The notes under the pieces: model-generated
The model's database searches: none
Told to the model about the DNA's origin: nothing
Seen by the model: only the letters and a program-made list of their open reading frames with translations
Translations under genes and position numbers: made by a program
Assembly (NCBI RefSeq): GCF_009765355.1
Contig: NZ_VTHK01000005.1
Coordinates: 186,001-250,000 of the forward strand
DNA length: 64,000 bases
From: Amycolatopsis anabasis
GTDB taxonomy: Bacteria; Actinomycetota; Actinomycetes; Mycobacteriales; Pseudonocardiaceae
Direction: 5' to 3'
Shown: piece by piece, positions 45,042-54,206 of the stretch
How the letters are laid out: each line of letters opens with the position of its first letter
Numbering within the stretch: position 1 is the first letter of the stretch

Positions 45042-45814
45042 TTCCTGTCCCGAAGTACCCCGAGGGCCGCGATCTGTTGCGGGACAAGGTGGTCGTGGTG
45101 ACCGCGGCCGCCGGAACGGGCATCGGCTCGGCGGTGGCCCGGCGCGGCCTGGAAGAAGGCGCGCGGGTCGTGGTCAGCGACTGGCACGAGCGGCGCCTGG
45201 CGGAGAAGGTCGCGGAGTTCGCCGAACTGGGCGAGGTGCACGCGATTCCCTGCGACGTGACCCGGGAGGACCAGGTCCAGGCGCTGATCGACGGCGCGGC
45301 CGAGAAGTTCGGACGGCTGGACGTGCTGATCAACAACGCCGGGCTCGGCGGCAGCAAGTCCATTGTGGACATGACCGACGAGGAGTGGACGCGGGTCCTC
45401 GACGTCACCCTGAACGGCACGTTCCGGGCCACCCGCGCCGCGGTCCGCCGGTTCATCGCACAGGGCGGGGGCGGCGCGGTGGTGAACAACGCCTCGGTGA
45501 TCGGCTGGCGGGCGCAGGGCGAGCAGGCGCACTACGCGGCGGCGAAGGCGGGCGTGATGGCGTTGACCCGCGCGGCCGCGGTGGACGTCGCGCCGCACGG
45601 GATCCGGGTGAACGCGGTCGCGCCGAGCCTGGCGATGCACCCGTTCCTGGCGAAGGTCACCACCGAGGAACTGCTCACCGAGCTGACCGGCCGGGAGGTC
45701 TCCGGGAGGGCCGCGGAGCCGTGGGAGGTGGCGAATGTGATGGTATTCCTGGCCAGTGACTACGCCTCGTACCTCACCGGCGAGGTGGTCTCCGTGAGCA
45801 GCCAGCATCCGTGA
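45038..45814 (+). CDS. ipdF: IpdF-type short-chain dehydrogenase
   Basis: A 258-residue SDR. The NAD site is T-A-A-A-G-T-G-I-G (variant of TGxxxGIG), then I-N-N-A-G, Ser in N-N-A-S-V-I-G and the catalytic Y-A-A-A-K. It lies between fadE30 and kstR2 as in Mycobacterium, where IpdF oxidises a hydroxylated HIP-derived CoA thioester. The GTG start overlaps the fadE30 stop by four bases, indicating translational coupling. Confidence 0.87.
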   Translation: MIPVPKYPEGRDLLRDKVVVVTAAAGTGIGSAVARRGLEEGARVVVSDWHERRLAEKVAEFAELGEVHAIPCDVTREDQVQALIDGAAEKFGRLDVLINNAGLGGSKSIVDMTDEEWTRVLDVTLNGTFRATRAAVRRFIAQGGGGAVVNNASVIGWRAQGEQAHYAAAKAGVMALTRAAAVDVAPHGIRVNAVAPSLAMHPFLAKVTTEELLTELTGREVSGRAAEPWEVANVMVFLASDYASYLTGEVVSVSSQHP

Positions 45815-45824
45815 AGGGACACCG

Positions 45825-46436
45825 ATGAACACGAAACCGGGCGGTTCCGGGCGCCGGGCCGAACTGCTGGGCATCGCGGCGAAACTGTTCGCCGAGCGGG
45901 GCTTCGTGTCCACCACGGTCCGCGACATCGCGGACGCCGCCGGGATCCTGTCGGGCAGCCTCTACCACCACTTCGATTCGAAGGAGTCGATGGCGGACGA
46001 GATCCTGACCGGGTTCCTGGACGAGCTGTTCGGCCGGTACGCCGAGATCGTCGCCGCCGAACTGGGCCCGCGCAAGACCCTGGAAGCCGTGGTGGTGGCG
46101 TCCTTCGAGTCGATCGACCGGCACCCGGCCGAGGTGGCGATCTACCAGAACGAGGCCAAGCACCTCATGCAGTTCCCGCGGTTCGACTACCTCAACGACC
46201 GCAACGCCGAGTTCCGCAAGCTGTGGAACACGATCCTGACCGACGGCGTGCGCGACGGCGTGTTCCGCGCCGATCTGGACGTCGAGCTGGTCTACCGGTT
46301 CATCCGGGACACGGTGTGGGTCGCCGTGCGCTGGTACAACCCCGAAGGCGCGCTGTCCGCGGACGCGGTCGCCGAACAGTACCTGGGGATCCTGCTGGAC
46401 GGCATCGCCACGCGGCGCCGCCCGGTCAAGAAGTGA
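45825..46436 (+). CDS. kstR2: KstR2, TetR-family repressor of HIP catabolism
   Basis: 203 residues. The helix-turn-helix is T-T-V-R-D-I-A-D-A-A-G-I-L-S-G-S-L-Y-H-H (about 30-50), nearly identical to mycobacterial KstR2. The ligand domain shares Y-Q-N-E-A and F-I-R-D-T-V-W-V-A-V-R-W-Y. KstR2 is released from DNA by HIP-CoA, the FadD3 product. Two matching palindromes lie in the window (43820, 59431), including one before its own operon. Confidence 0.93.
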   Translation: MNTKPGGSGRRAELLGIAAKLFAERGFVSTTVRDIADAAGILSGSLYHHFDSKESMADEILTGFLDELFGRYAEIVAAELGPRKTLEAVVVASFESIDRHPAEVAIYQNEAKHLMQFPRFDYLNDRNAEFRKLWNTILTDGVRDGVFRADLDVELVYRFIRDTVWVAVRWYNPEGALSADAVAEQYLGILLDGIATRRRPVKK

Positions 46437-46446
46437 AGGAGCGGGT

Positions 46447-47598
46447 ATGGCCGAGGCGTACATCATCGACGCGGTGCGCACCCCGGTGGGCAGGCGGGGC
46501 GGCGGGCTGAGCGCCGTGCACTCCGCCGATCTGGGCGCGCACGTGCTGAAGGCGGTCGTGGAGCGGTCCGGGGTGGATCCGGCGCTGGTCGACGACGTGA
46601 TCCTGGGCTGCACCGACACGCTCGGCTCGCAGGCGGGCAACATCGCGCGCACGGCGTGGCTCGCGACCGGTTTCCCGCACCACGTGCCCGGGGTGACCGT
46701 CGACCGGCAGTGCGGTTCGAGCCAGCAGGCCGTGCACTTCGCCGCGCAGGCGGTGCTGAGCGGCACGATGGACCTGGTGGTCGCCGGGGGCGTGCAGAAC
46801 ATGAGCCAGATCCCGATCAGCGCGGCCATGCTCGCCGGGCGGGAATACGGTTTCGACGACCCGTTCTCCGGTTCGAAGGGCTGGCAGGAGCGGTACGGCT
46901 CGGTCGAGGTTTCCCAGTTCCGCAGTGCCGACATGATCGCCGGGCACTGGGACATCTCCCGCGAAGCGATGGAAGAGTTCGCGTTGTCGAGTCACCAGCG
47001 CGCCCTCGCCGCGATCGATTCCGGCCGGTTCTCCCGGGAGATCGTCCCGTTCGGCGACCTGGTGCACGACGAGGGCCCGCGCCGCGACACGAGCCTGGAA
47101 CGGATGGCCGGGCTGAAACCGCTGAGCGAAGGCTCGCGCCTGACCGCCGCGGTGGCCAGCCAGATCTCCGACGGCGCGAGCGCCGCGATGATCGCGTCGG
47201 AGTCGTTCGTCCGCGAACACGGGTTGACCCCGCGCGCCCGGGTGCACCACATTTCGGTCCGGGCCGCCGATCCGGTGTGGATGCTGACCGGCCCCATCCC
47301 GGCGACCGCGCACGCCCTGCGCAAGACCGGACTGTCCATTGAGGACATCGACCTGTTCGAGGTGAACGAAGCCTTCGCGAGCGTGGTCCTGGCGTGGCTG
47401 GAGGAAACCGGCGCCGACCCCGAGCGGGTCAACGTCAACGGCGGCGGCATCGCCCTCGGCCACCCGATCGGCGCCACCGGCACCAAACTCTTCGCCACCC
47501 TCCTCCACGAACTCGAACGCCGTGAAGCCCGCTACGGCCTGCAAACCATGTGCGAAGGCGGCGGCACGGCCAACGTCACCATCATCGAACGCCTCTGA
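46447..47598 (+). CDS. fadA6: FadA6-type thiolase
   Basis: 383 residues. The nucleophile is Cys89 (R-Q-C-G-S-S-Q-Q); the histidine lies in G-G-G-I-A-L-G-H-P-I-G-A-T-G and the second cysteine in T-M-C-E-G-G-G. These are the three residues of a working thiolase. Length and operon position match mycobacterial FadA6, which removes acetyl-CoA during HIP degradation. It ends the KstR2-controlled operon, followed by a strong terminator. Confidence 0.92.
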   Translation: MAEAYIIDAVRTPVGRRGGGLSAVHSADLGAHVLKAVVERSGVDPALVDDVILGCTDTLGSQAGNIARTAWLATGFPHHVPGVTVDRQCGSSQQAVHFAAQAVLSGTMDLVVAGGVQNMSQIPISAAMLAGREYGFDDPFSGSKGWQERYGSVEVSQFRSADMIAGHWDISREAMEEFALSSHQRALAAIDSGRFSREIVPFGDLVHDEGPRRDTSLERMAGLKPLSEGSRLTAAVASQISDGASAAMIASESFVREHGLTPRARVHHISVRAADPVWMLTGPIPATAHALRKTGLSIEDIDLFEVNEAFASVVLAWLEETGADPERVNVNGGGIALGHPIGATGTKLFATLLHELERREARYGLQTMCEGGGTANVTIIERL

Positions 47599-47644
47599 CC
47601 CCATTCCGGTAGGCGAGTTTCCGCCCGGGGTGTCTGCGCGTCGC

Positions 47645-47732
47645 AAAAATAGCGGGGGACCTTTGCTCCAGCTCAACGGGAGCGGGGGACCTTTACTACC
47701 GTTGAACCGTAGTAAAGGTCCCCCGCTATTTT
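47645..47732. terminator. Bidirectional terminator with alternative left arms
   Basis: AGCGGGGGACCTTTACTAC (47681-47699) and GTAGTAAAGGTCCCCCGCT (47709-47727) form a perfect 19-base stem, followed by ATTTTTT on the plus strand. An upstream repeat AGCGGGGGACCTTT (47651-47664), preceded by AAAAAT, can pair with the same right arm and gives a T-run on the minus strand. It lies between fadA6 and the convergent Lrp gene. Confidence 0.85.
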
Positions 47733-47747
47733 TTGGTGAGCCCGTGC

Positions 47748-48755
47748 TCAGGTGCGCACCGGTGCCCAGAAGTCCAGGGGGACGCGGTCGACCGCGCGGC
47801 CCGTGTCGTCGAGCAGGCGGCCCATCAGTTTGACGCCGCGCAGGGTGACCGCCCGGTCGATGATCTCCAACCTGGGCAGGCTGGCCACCAGCGAGCTTTC
47901 CAGCGGCACCGTGTCGGCGGGGGAGCGCAGCCACGCCACCAGCAGCAGGTTGGCGGCGCCGCTGATCGCCGCGCACATCCGCACCTCGGGCAGGTTCGCC
48001 AGTGAGCGGGCCGTTTCCTCCAAGCGGTCCGGTGGGACGCGCAGCCACAGCATCATGGTCACCGGGGCCGGGGACTTCGACCGGGCGATCTCGCACCGCA
48101 ACCGCACGGAACCGCCGCCCAGCAACGCGTCCAGGTGTCGCCGGACGGTGCTCGCGCTCACCCCGAGATGTCCGGAAAGTTCCGCATAGGACATTCGCCC
48201 GTTCTCGCCCAGTGCCAGCATCAGCGCGCGATCCAGTTCGCCGAACCGGATCGGCGCGCTCGCCGACGGGACGTGCGCCGCGAGTGCCTCGCGCTGGCTG
48301 CGGGAGATCGCCCGCACCTCCCACCGGCTCCCCTCGCTGAACAACCGCGGCGCCACCAGTGTCCGCGTCCCGGTCACTCCGGGCAGGGCCGCGAGCCGGT
48401 GGACGACGTAATCGGACACCGCGCGCAGATCCGGCGCCACCACGTGGATGAGCAGATCGCACGGCCCCGCCACGTGTTCGATCGTCGGCACGTGCGGATC
48501 GGCGGCGAGCGTCCGCGCCACCTCGGTCGGCATCCCGGGCGCGCAGTCGATCTGCACGAACGCCAGCGCCATTCGCGCCGCGAGCGGCCCCGCCGGATAC
48601 GCCGTCATCCAGGCGTCCCCCGCCTCGACCAGCTGGTCCCACCGCCGGGCCGCGGTCGCCGCGCCGATCCCCAGGGCGCCGCCGATCACCGACCACGACG
48701 CCCGCGGGTCCACCTGCAGCGCGTTGATCAGAGTCAGCTCAAGCTCGGTCAGCAT
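47748..48755 (-). CDS. Double-domain Lrp/AsnC-family regulator
   Basis: 335 residues made of two Lrp units in tandem. The first HTH is at about residues 4-55 (L-I-N-A-L-Q-V-D-P-R-A-S-W-S-V-I-G). The second is at about 170-220 (L-M-L-A-L-G-E-N-G-R-M-S-Y-A-E-L), and each is followed by a ligand-sensing half. Such proteins respond to amino acids or related small molecules. It is divergent from the M20 amidohydrolase operon, its likely target. ATG 48755 begins M-L-T-E-L-E-L. Confidence 0.85.
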   Translation of the reverse strand: MLTELELTLINALQVDPRASWSVIGGALGIGAATAARRWDQLVEAGDAWMTAYPAGPLAARMALAFVQIDCAPGMPTEVARTLAADPHVPTIEHVAGPCDLLIHVVAPDLRAVSDYVVHRLAALPGVTGTRTLVAPRLFSEGSRWEVRAISRSQREALAAHVPSASAPIRFGELDRALMLALGENGRMSYAELSGHLGVSASTVRRHLDALLGGGSVRLRCEIARSKSPAPVTMMLWLRVPPDRLEETARSLANLPEVRMCAAISGAANLLLVAWLRSPADTVPLESSLVASLPRLEIIDRAVTLRGVKLMGRLLDDTGRAVDRVPLDFWAPVRT

Positions 48756-48789
48756 GGCGGAATCTTCGCCGGACCGGCAGAGTCGTGGT

Positions 48790-48805
48790 GGATTCCATGG
48801 ATTCC
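48790..48805. promoter_or_regulatory. Candidate Lrp operator
   Basis: GGATTCC occurs twice, as GGATTCCATGGATTCC, with a central CCATGG palindrome, in the 120-base region between the Lrp gene and the M20 gene. Position and symmetry suggest a regulator site; the assignment is tentative. Confidence 0.4.
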
Positions 48806-48875
48806 GGCGGTCCGGGTGCTCGGCAACTGGATCATCGCTGACCAAGCATAGGTCGACAATCGGAGAAGGAGCCCC

Positions 48876-50066
48876 ATGACTTTGCGCGAAGACGCGGCGG
48901 AACTGTCCGGTGACCTGGCGCGACTGCGCCGTGCCCTGCACCAGGAACCCGAGGTCGGCCTGCACCTGCCGCGGACGCAGGACAAGGTGCTCGGCGCCCT
49001 CGACGGGCTGCCCCTGGAGATCACCACCGGCAAGAGCCTGTCCTCGGTCACCGCGGTGCTGCGCGGCGGCAAACCCGGCCCCGCGGTCCTGCTGCGCGGG
49101 GACATGGACGCGTTGCCGGTCGCCGAACGGTCCGGCGAGGACTTCACCTCGCGCCTCGACGGCGTCATGCACGCCTGCGGCCACGACCTGCACACCGCGG
49201 GCCTGGTCGGCGCCGCGCAGCTGCTGTCCGCCCGGCAGGCCGACCTCGCGGGCGACATCGTGTTCATGTTCCAGCCGGGCGAGGAGGGCTTCGACGGCGC
49301 GGGCCACATGATCAACGAGGGCGTGCTGGAAGCCGCGGGTCGTCCGGTGGACGCGGCCTACGGGCTGCACGTGACCTCGTCGATGTTCCCCGCCGGGACG
49401 TTCGTCTGCCGCCCGGGACCGCTGATGGCCGCCTCCGACGGGCTGTTCGTCCGGGTCGTCGGCGCGGGCGGCCACGGGTCACAGCCGCACCGCGCGCTCG
49501 ACCCGGTTCCCGCGGCCTGCGAGATGGTCACCGGGCTGCAGACCATGGTCTCCCGCCGGTTCGACGTGTTCGACCCGGTCGTGGTCACCGTCGGCACCTT
49601 CCACGCGGGCACCAAGCGCAACATCATCCCCGAGGAAGCCACCTTCGAGGCGACGGTCCGCTCGTTCTCGGTCGAAGCGCGGGAACGGCTGCGCGAGCAC
49701 GCGGTCAAGCTGTGCCAGGACATCGCCGCGGCGCACGGGCTCGAGGTCGAGGTCAGCTACGAGACCGAGTACCCGGTGACGGTCAACCACGCCGACGGGC
49801 ACGAGTTCGTCGCCTCGACCGTGCGCGAGGTCTTCGGCGAGGAGCGCTTTGTCGACCTGCCGCATCCGATGACCGGCTCCGAGGACTTCTCCCGCGTGCT
49901 CAACGCGGTTCCCGGGGCGTTCGTGTTCCTCGGCGCGACCCAGGCCGACGACCCGGATTCCGCGCCCACCAACCATTCCCCGCTCGCGACCTTCGACGAC
50001 GGCGTGCTCGCCGACGGCGCCGCCCTGCTCGCCGAACTGGCCACCCGGCGGCTCGCGCTCGCCTGA
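48876..50066 (+). CDS. M20 family amidohydrolase (hippurate-hydrolase/IAA-amino-acid-hydrolase type)
   Basis: 396 residues. The metal site is C-G-H-D-L-H (Cys101, His103, His106), with E-E-G in F-Q-P-G-E-E-G-F-D-G and a C-terminal histidine in T-N-H-S-P. R-G-D-M-D-A-L-P precedes it. The Cys ligand places it in the M20D group that removes acyl groups from N-acyl amino acids. It is first of a probable operon with a DUF3311 protein, a sodium symporter and a second amidohydrolase. ATG has GGAGAAGGAG upstream. Confidence 0.87.
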   Translation: MTLREDAAELSGDLARLRRALHQEPEVGLHLPRTQDKVLGALDGLPLEITTGKSLSSVTAVLRGGKPGPAVLLRGDMDALPVAERSGEDFTSRLDGVMHACGHDLHTAGLVGAAQLLSARQADLAGDIVFMFQPGEEGFDGAGHMINEGVLEAAGRPVDAAYGLHVTSSMFPAGTFVCRPGPLMAASDGLFVRVVGAGGHGSQPHRALDPVPAACEMVTGLQTMVSRRFDVFDPVVVTVGTFHAGTKRNIIPEEATFEATVRSFSVEARERLREHAVKLCQDIAAAHGLEVEVSYETEYPVTVNHADGHEFVASTVREVFGEERFVDLPHPMTGSEDFSRVLNAVPGAFVFLGATQADDPDSAPTNHSPLATFDDGVLADGAALLAELATRRLALA

Positions 50067-50089
50067 ATCCACGTAGAAGGGATGCGCCC

Positions 50090-50287
50090 GTGCGCCCGTA
50101 CCACCTGGTTCCCGCGATCCCGGCCCTCGCGCTGATCCTCATGCCGTTCCTGCCGTTCGTCAACGCACCCGGCCTGTGGCTGGGCCTGCCCCGCATGCTC
50201 GTCTGGGGCGGCGCCTGGTGCCTGGCGTGCACGCCCGCCCTGCTCGTCGCCGAGAAGCTGATGGCCCGCGAGGAGGAGGATCGATGA
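50090..50287 (+). CDS. DUF3311-like small membrane protein
   Basis: 65 residues with two hydrophobic segments (about 8-27 and 32-52). Proteins of this kind regularly precede sodium:solute symporters and probably act as a small subunit or chaperone; function is not established. GTG 50090 has AAGG upstream, and the stop overlaps the symporter start by four bases, showing close coupling. Confidence 0.72.
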   Translation: MRPYHLVPAIPALALILMPFLPFVNAPGLWLGLPRMLVWGGAWCLACTPALLVAEKLMAREEEDR

Positions 50288-51732
50288 CCACGACCCTCGT
50301 CTTCACCTTCGCGGGCATCGTGCTGATCGGCGTCCTCGGTTTCCTCGGCCGCCGCAAACCGGCGGCGGACCTCGCCGAGTGGACGGTCGGCGGGCGCAAG
50401 TTCGGCGCGATGGCGATGTGGTTCCTGCAGGCCGGGGAGGTGTTCACCACCTTCACCTTCCTCGGCATGGCGGGCCTGGCGTTCAGCGGCGGGGTGGCCG
50501 CGATGTACGCGCTGCCGTACGTCCCGATCGGGTACATCGTGCTGTTCTTCCTGGCCAAGCGGCTCTGGTCGCTCGGCAAGCGGCGCGGTTACCTGACCCA
50601 GGGCGACTTCCTCGAGGACCGCTACGACAGCCGCCTCCTCGGCACCGTTTCCGCCGTCCTCGGCGTCCTGTTCGTGTTGCCGTACCTGCAGTTGCAGATC
50701 ACCGGCCTCGGCCTGATCGTCAAACTGGTCACCGGGGACGCCGCGTCCAGCACGCTGTCCATGGTGGTCGGCTCGCTGCTGGTGGTGGCGTTCGTGCTGT
50801 GGGCCGGGCTGCGCGGCGTGGCGACCACCTCGTACTTCAAGGACGCGATCATGCTGGTCGTCCTGGTGGTGCTGATGATCGCGATCCCCACGCACTTCGC
50901 GGGCGGGATCTCCGCGATGTTCCACCGGGTCGCCGAACTGCGGCCGCAGCTGCTGACCGTCCACTCCGGAACGAACGATCTCACCTGGTTCACCACCAGC
51001 ATGCTGGTCAGCGCGATCGGGGTCGGTCTGATGACGCTGCCGCAGACCTGGCCCGCGGTGATGTCCGCGCGCGACCCGAAGGTGCTGCGCCGCAACTACA
51101 CCTGGATGCCGCTCTACGAGATCTGCCTGATGCTGCCGATGATCGTCGGTTTCGCCGCGGTTCTGGTGCTGCCCAAGGAAACGAACTCCAACGGCGTCCT
51201 GCTCACGCTGAGCAAGCAGGTGCTGCCGCCGTGGGCGACCGGGCTCGTGGTGGTCGCCGCGATCGCCACCGCGATGGTGCCCGCGGCGGGCATCCTCATC
51301 GGCATCTCCTCGCTGGTGGCCCGGAACATCGCCCGGGTCCGCAACGAGCGCACGCAGTTCTGGATCAACCACGGCACCGTGGTGGGCGCGTGCGCGCTGG
51401 CCCTGCTGCTCGGCATCTTCCGCCCCGATCTGCTGGCGAACCTGCTGCTGCTCACCTTCAGCGGCACCGTGCAGCTCGCCCCGGCCAACGCGCTGGGCTT
51501 CCTGCGGCGCAAGGTGGTCACCAAGATGCCGGTGCTGCTCGGGCTGATCGCCGGGGAGGCCGTGGTGGTCTGGCTGACCTTCGTCGACCCCGGACTGGTC
51601 GGGCACTTCAACGCCGGACTGGTCGGGCTCGCGGTGAACGTCGTCGTGCTCGCGATCGCCGCGGCCGTCGAACGGGCCACCGGCAGGTCGCCGGTACCCG
51701 CCGAAGGCGAACCTGCGACGGTGAACGCATGA
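50284..51732 (+). CDS. Sodium:solute symporter (SSS family)
   Basis: 482 residues with about 13 hydrophobic segments. Characteristic SSS stretches are E-W-T-V-G-G-R-K-F-G near the start, G-E-V-F-T-T-F-T-F-L-G in the first core helix, and A-T-A-M-V-P-A-A-G-I-L-I-G with the Na+ site region. It imports a solute with sodium; the neighbouring amidohydrolases suggest an N-acyl amino acid or short peptide. It is translationally coupled with the DUF3311 gene. Confidence 0.87.
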   Translation: MTTTLVFTFAGIVLIGVLGFLGRRKPAADLAEWTVGGRKFGAMAMWFLQAGEVFTTFTFLGMAGLAFSGGVAAMYALPYVPIGYIVLFFLAKRLWSLGKRRGYLTQGDFLEDRYDSRLLGTVSAVLGVLFVLPYLQLQITGLGLIVKLVTGDAASSTLSMVVGSLLVVAFVLWAGLRGVATTSYFKDAIMLVVLVVLMIAIPTHFAGGISAMFHRVAELRPQLLTVHSGTNDLTWFTTSMLVSAIGVGLMTLPQTWPAVMSARDPKVLRRNYTWMPLYEICLMLPMIVGFAAVLVLPKETNSNGVLLTLSKQVLPPWATGLVVVAAIATAMVPAAGILIGISSLVARNIARVRNERTQFWINHGTVVGACALALLLGIFRPDLLANLLLLTFSGTVQLAPANALGFLRRKVVTKMPVLLGLIAGEAVVVWLTFVDPGLVGHFNAGLVGLAVNVVVLAIAAAVERATGRSPVPAEGEPATVNA

Positions 51733-51846
51733 GTCTCTCAATGGCGAGTCGCGGCACTCGAGTTGACCACAGGGCGCGCCCCGGCCGTCAGGCCCCAGCG
51801 CCGAGGCACTCTTTCCCGCCGAGGCGCCATCAGCACGAGTCGGGGC

Positions 51847-51897
51847 GGCAGGGCGCCCTGCCCATCGACGTTCGATGCGCTCTCAAGTCGCGCCCTG
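51847..51897. repeat. Dispersed intergenic repeat family 2, inverted copy
   Basis: GGCAGGGCGCCCTGCC (51847-51862) is a perfect 16-base palindrome. GCGCCCTG recurs at 51890-51897. Read on the minus strand, the motif order resembles that at 19805-19883. It fills most of the 208-base gap before the amidohydrolase gene. Confidence 0.5.
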
Positions 51898-51940
51898 GCG
51901 ACACGATCGCGGACGCGCGCGAAGCCGCGGAGGGCACAGC

Positions 51941-53161
51941 ATGACTCGTACCGTTTTCGCCGGTGGCCTGGTTTTCGACGGCACCGGCGCCGATCCCGCG
52001 CCCGCCGACGTGCTGGTCGCCGACGGCCGGATCCTGGAGGTGGGCACCGGACTGGACGGCGACGAGGTCGTCGACTGCGCCGGGATGACCCTGCTCCCCG
52101 GCCTGTTCGACTGCCACGTCCACGTCACGGTCTCCCAGATCGGCCTGCTGCAACGCGTCGAGAAGCCGTTCTCGTACCAGTTCTACGAGGCCGCCCGGAA
52201 CCTGTGGCGCACCCTGCGCCTGGGCATCACGACCGTCCGGGACGCCGCCGGCGCGGACCTCGGCATCAAGCAGGCCGTCGAGGACGGGCTGATCCCGGGG
52301 CCGCGGCTGCAGATCTCGATCAGCCTGATCAGCCAGACCGGCGGCCACGGCGACGGCTGGCTGCCGTCCGGCCACTGCGTGCCGCTTTCGCTGCCCCATC
52401 CGGGACGGCCGAGCGCGCTGGTGGACGGGCCGGACGAGATGCGCAAGGCGGCCCGGGCCCTGCTGCGGGCCGGGGCCGAGGTGCTCAAGGTGTGCACCAC
52501 CGGCGGTGTGCTCTCACCCCGCGACGATCCGCGGCATTCCCAGTTCTCGCTGGAGGAACTGGACGTCCTGGTCGCCGAGGCCGCGATGCAGGGGCGGCAC
52601 GTGATGGCGCACGCCCAGGGCTCGGAAGGGATCAAGAACGCGGTGCGGGCCGGGATCCGGTCCATCGAGCACGGCATCTACCTCGACGACGAGGCCATCG
52701 ACCTGATGCTGGCGCGCGGCACCTGGCTGGTGCCCACGCTGGTCGCGCCGGTGAACGTGATCCGCGCGGCGCGGGCCGGTGCGACGCTGCCCGCTTCGGT
52801 GGTGCGCAAGGCCGAGGAGGTCGTGGAGATCCACGCCGACTCCATGCGGCGCGCGGTGGCCGCCGGGGTCAAGATCGCGATGGGCACCGACAGCGGGGTC
52901 GGCCCGCACGGGACGAACCTCGACGAACTGCCGCTGATGGCCGCCGCCGGGATGACCCCGGGCGAGGTGCTCGCGGCGACCACCTCGTCGGCCGCGGAGC
53001 TGCTCGGCTACGACGATCTCGGCGTGCTCGCCCCGGGCCGGCGCGCCGATCTGGTGGTCGTTTCCGGGGACGCCTACGACCTGTCCGCGCTCGGCGAGAA
53101 CATCCGGGAGGTGTGGAAGGACGGCGTGCGGGTCACGGTCCGGGAACCGAAAGAAGACTGA
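51941..53161 (+). CDS. Metal-dependent amidohydrolase (imidazolonepropionase/prolidase-like)
   Basis: 406 residues of the amidohydrolase TIM-barrel superfamily. Metal ligands: H-V-H (His59, His61), Lys in E-V-L-K-V-C-T-T-G-G (probably carboxylated), His in M-A-H-A-Q-G and S-I-E-H-G, and Asp in G-T-D-S-G. This set is typical of dipeptidase/prolidase-like members. Together with the M20 enzyme and symporter it suggests utilisation of peptides or acyl amino acids. A 208-base gap with a repeat separates it from the symporter, so cotranscription is uncertain. Confidence 0.82.
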   Translation: MTRTVFAGGLVFDGTGADPAPADVLVADGRILEVGTGLDGDEVVDCAGMTLLPGLFDCHVHVTVSQIGLLQRVEKPFSYQFYEAARNLWRTLRLGITTVRDAAGADLGIKQAVEDGLIPGPRLQISISLISQTGGHGDGWLPSGHCVPLSLPHPGRPSALVDGPDEMRKAARALLRAGAEVLKVCTTGGVLSPRDDPRHSQFSLEELDVLVAEAAMQGRHVMAHAQGSEGIKNAVRAGIRSIEHGIYLDDEAIDLMLARGTWLVPTLVAPVNVIRAARAGATLPASVVRKAEEVVEIHADSMRRAVAAGVKIAMGTDSGVGPHGTNLDELPLMAAAGMTPGEVLAATTSSAAELLGYDDLGVLAPGRRADLVVVSGDAYDLSALGENIREVWKDGVRVTVREPKED

Positions 53162-53225
53162 GGATCTTTCGCGTTGAGCTACCATCCGACTACCGAAAGC
53201 GGAAGGCGGACGCGGGCGGGGCTCA

Positions 53226-54206
53226 GTGGCGAGACGCGAAACCGAGGTACACCAGGTCCTTTCCACCACGACGATCCTGGTGTGGTCGGCCGGGCTCCTC
53301 TGCGTCGCCGGGTTCGCCGTGGCGCTGCTGTGGACCACGCTCGGCACCGGCGAGACGCGTGACTCGATTCGACTCGACGTCATTCGCACGGCGGCGAGCA
53401 TCGTGGTCGGCACCGGCGGCGCGGCCGCCCTGCTGCTCGCCGCCCGGCGCCAGCGCGCCACCGAACTGGACGTCAAGCAGAAGGACCACGACGCCACCGA
53501 ACGCCGGGTCACCGAGCTGTACGGCAAGGCGGCCGATCAGCTCGGCAGCGACAAGGCCGCCGTCCGGCTGGCCGGGCTGTACGCGCTGGAACGCCTCGCC
53601 CAGGGCAATCCCGCGCACCGGCAGACCATCGTCAACCTGGTGTGCGCCTACCTCCGGATGCCCGCCCGGCCCTCGGCCCCCGCCGCCAGCGCGCCGCCGC
53701 GGATGCGGTCGGTGCACCGCGCGGAGGAATGGGAGGTCCGCCAGGCCGCGCAGCGGTTGCTGACCCGGCACCTGCGGCCCGAGGACGAAACGTCGCACTG
53801 GCCGGGGATCGAGCTCGACCTGTCCGGCGCGAACCTGGAGAAGTTCACGCTCACCCACTGCGTGTGCAAGTCGGCGCTGTTCATCGGGACCACGTTCGTC
53901 GGCCCGGCGACCTTCCGCGGGGCGACCGTCGAGGAGACCGCGGACTTCCGCGACGCGCGCTTCCTCGGCCTCGCCGACTTCCGCCGGGTCACCTTCGACA
54001 CCCGGGAGAAACCGTTCCGCGGCGCCAGGTTCGAAGGCCAGGTCGAATTCGGCACCACCACCCCGGCCGTCCTCGCGGGGGCGCTGACCAGGACGGACAA
54101 GGAAGTCCGCCGCGTCTGGCCCCGCGGCTGGAGCGAACGGGAGATACCGGACGAACGACCGTGGGCGCGACTCGTTTCCGAAGAAGTCGCAACCGATCCC
54201 CGGTGA
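53226..54206 (+). CDS. Membrane-anchored pentapeptide-repeat protein
   Basis: 326 residues. Two hydrophobic segments (about 15-35 and 58-70) anchor the N terminus. A charged helical region follows (A-A-V-R-L-A-G-L-Y-A-L-E-R-L-A). Residues about 195-265 have pentapeptide-like periodicity with F or L every fifth residue (A-N-L-E-K-F, A-T-F-R-G-A-T, A-D-F-R). Function unknown; several such proteins occur in actinobacterial genomes. The start is GTG. No operon partner is clear. Confidence 0.75.
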   Translation: MARRETEVHQVLSTTTILVWSAGLLCVAGFAVALLWTTLGTGETRDSIRLDVIRTAASIVVGTGGAAALLLAARRQRATELDVKQKDHDATERRVTELYGKAADQLGSDKAAVRLAGLYALERLAQGNPAHRQTIVNLVCAYLRMPARPSAPAASAPPRMRSVHRAEEWEVRQAAQRLLTRHLRPEDETSHWPGIELDLSGANLEKFTLTHCVCKSALFIGTTFVGPATFRGATVEETADFRDARFLGLADFRRVTFDTREKPFRGARFEGQVEFGTTTPAVLAGALTRTDKEVRRVWPRGWSEREIPDERPWARLVSEEVATDPR

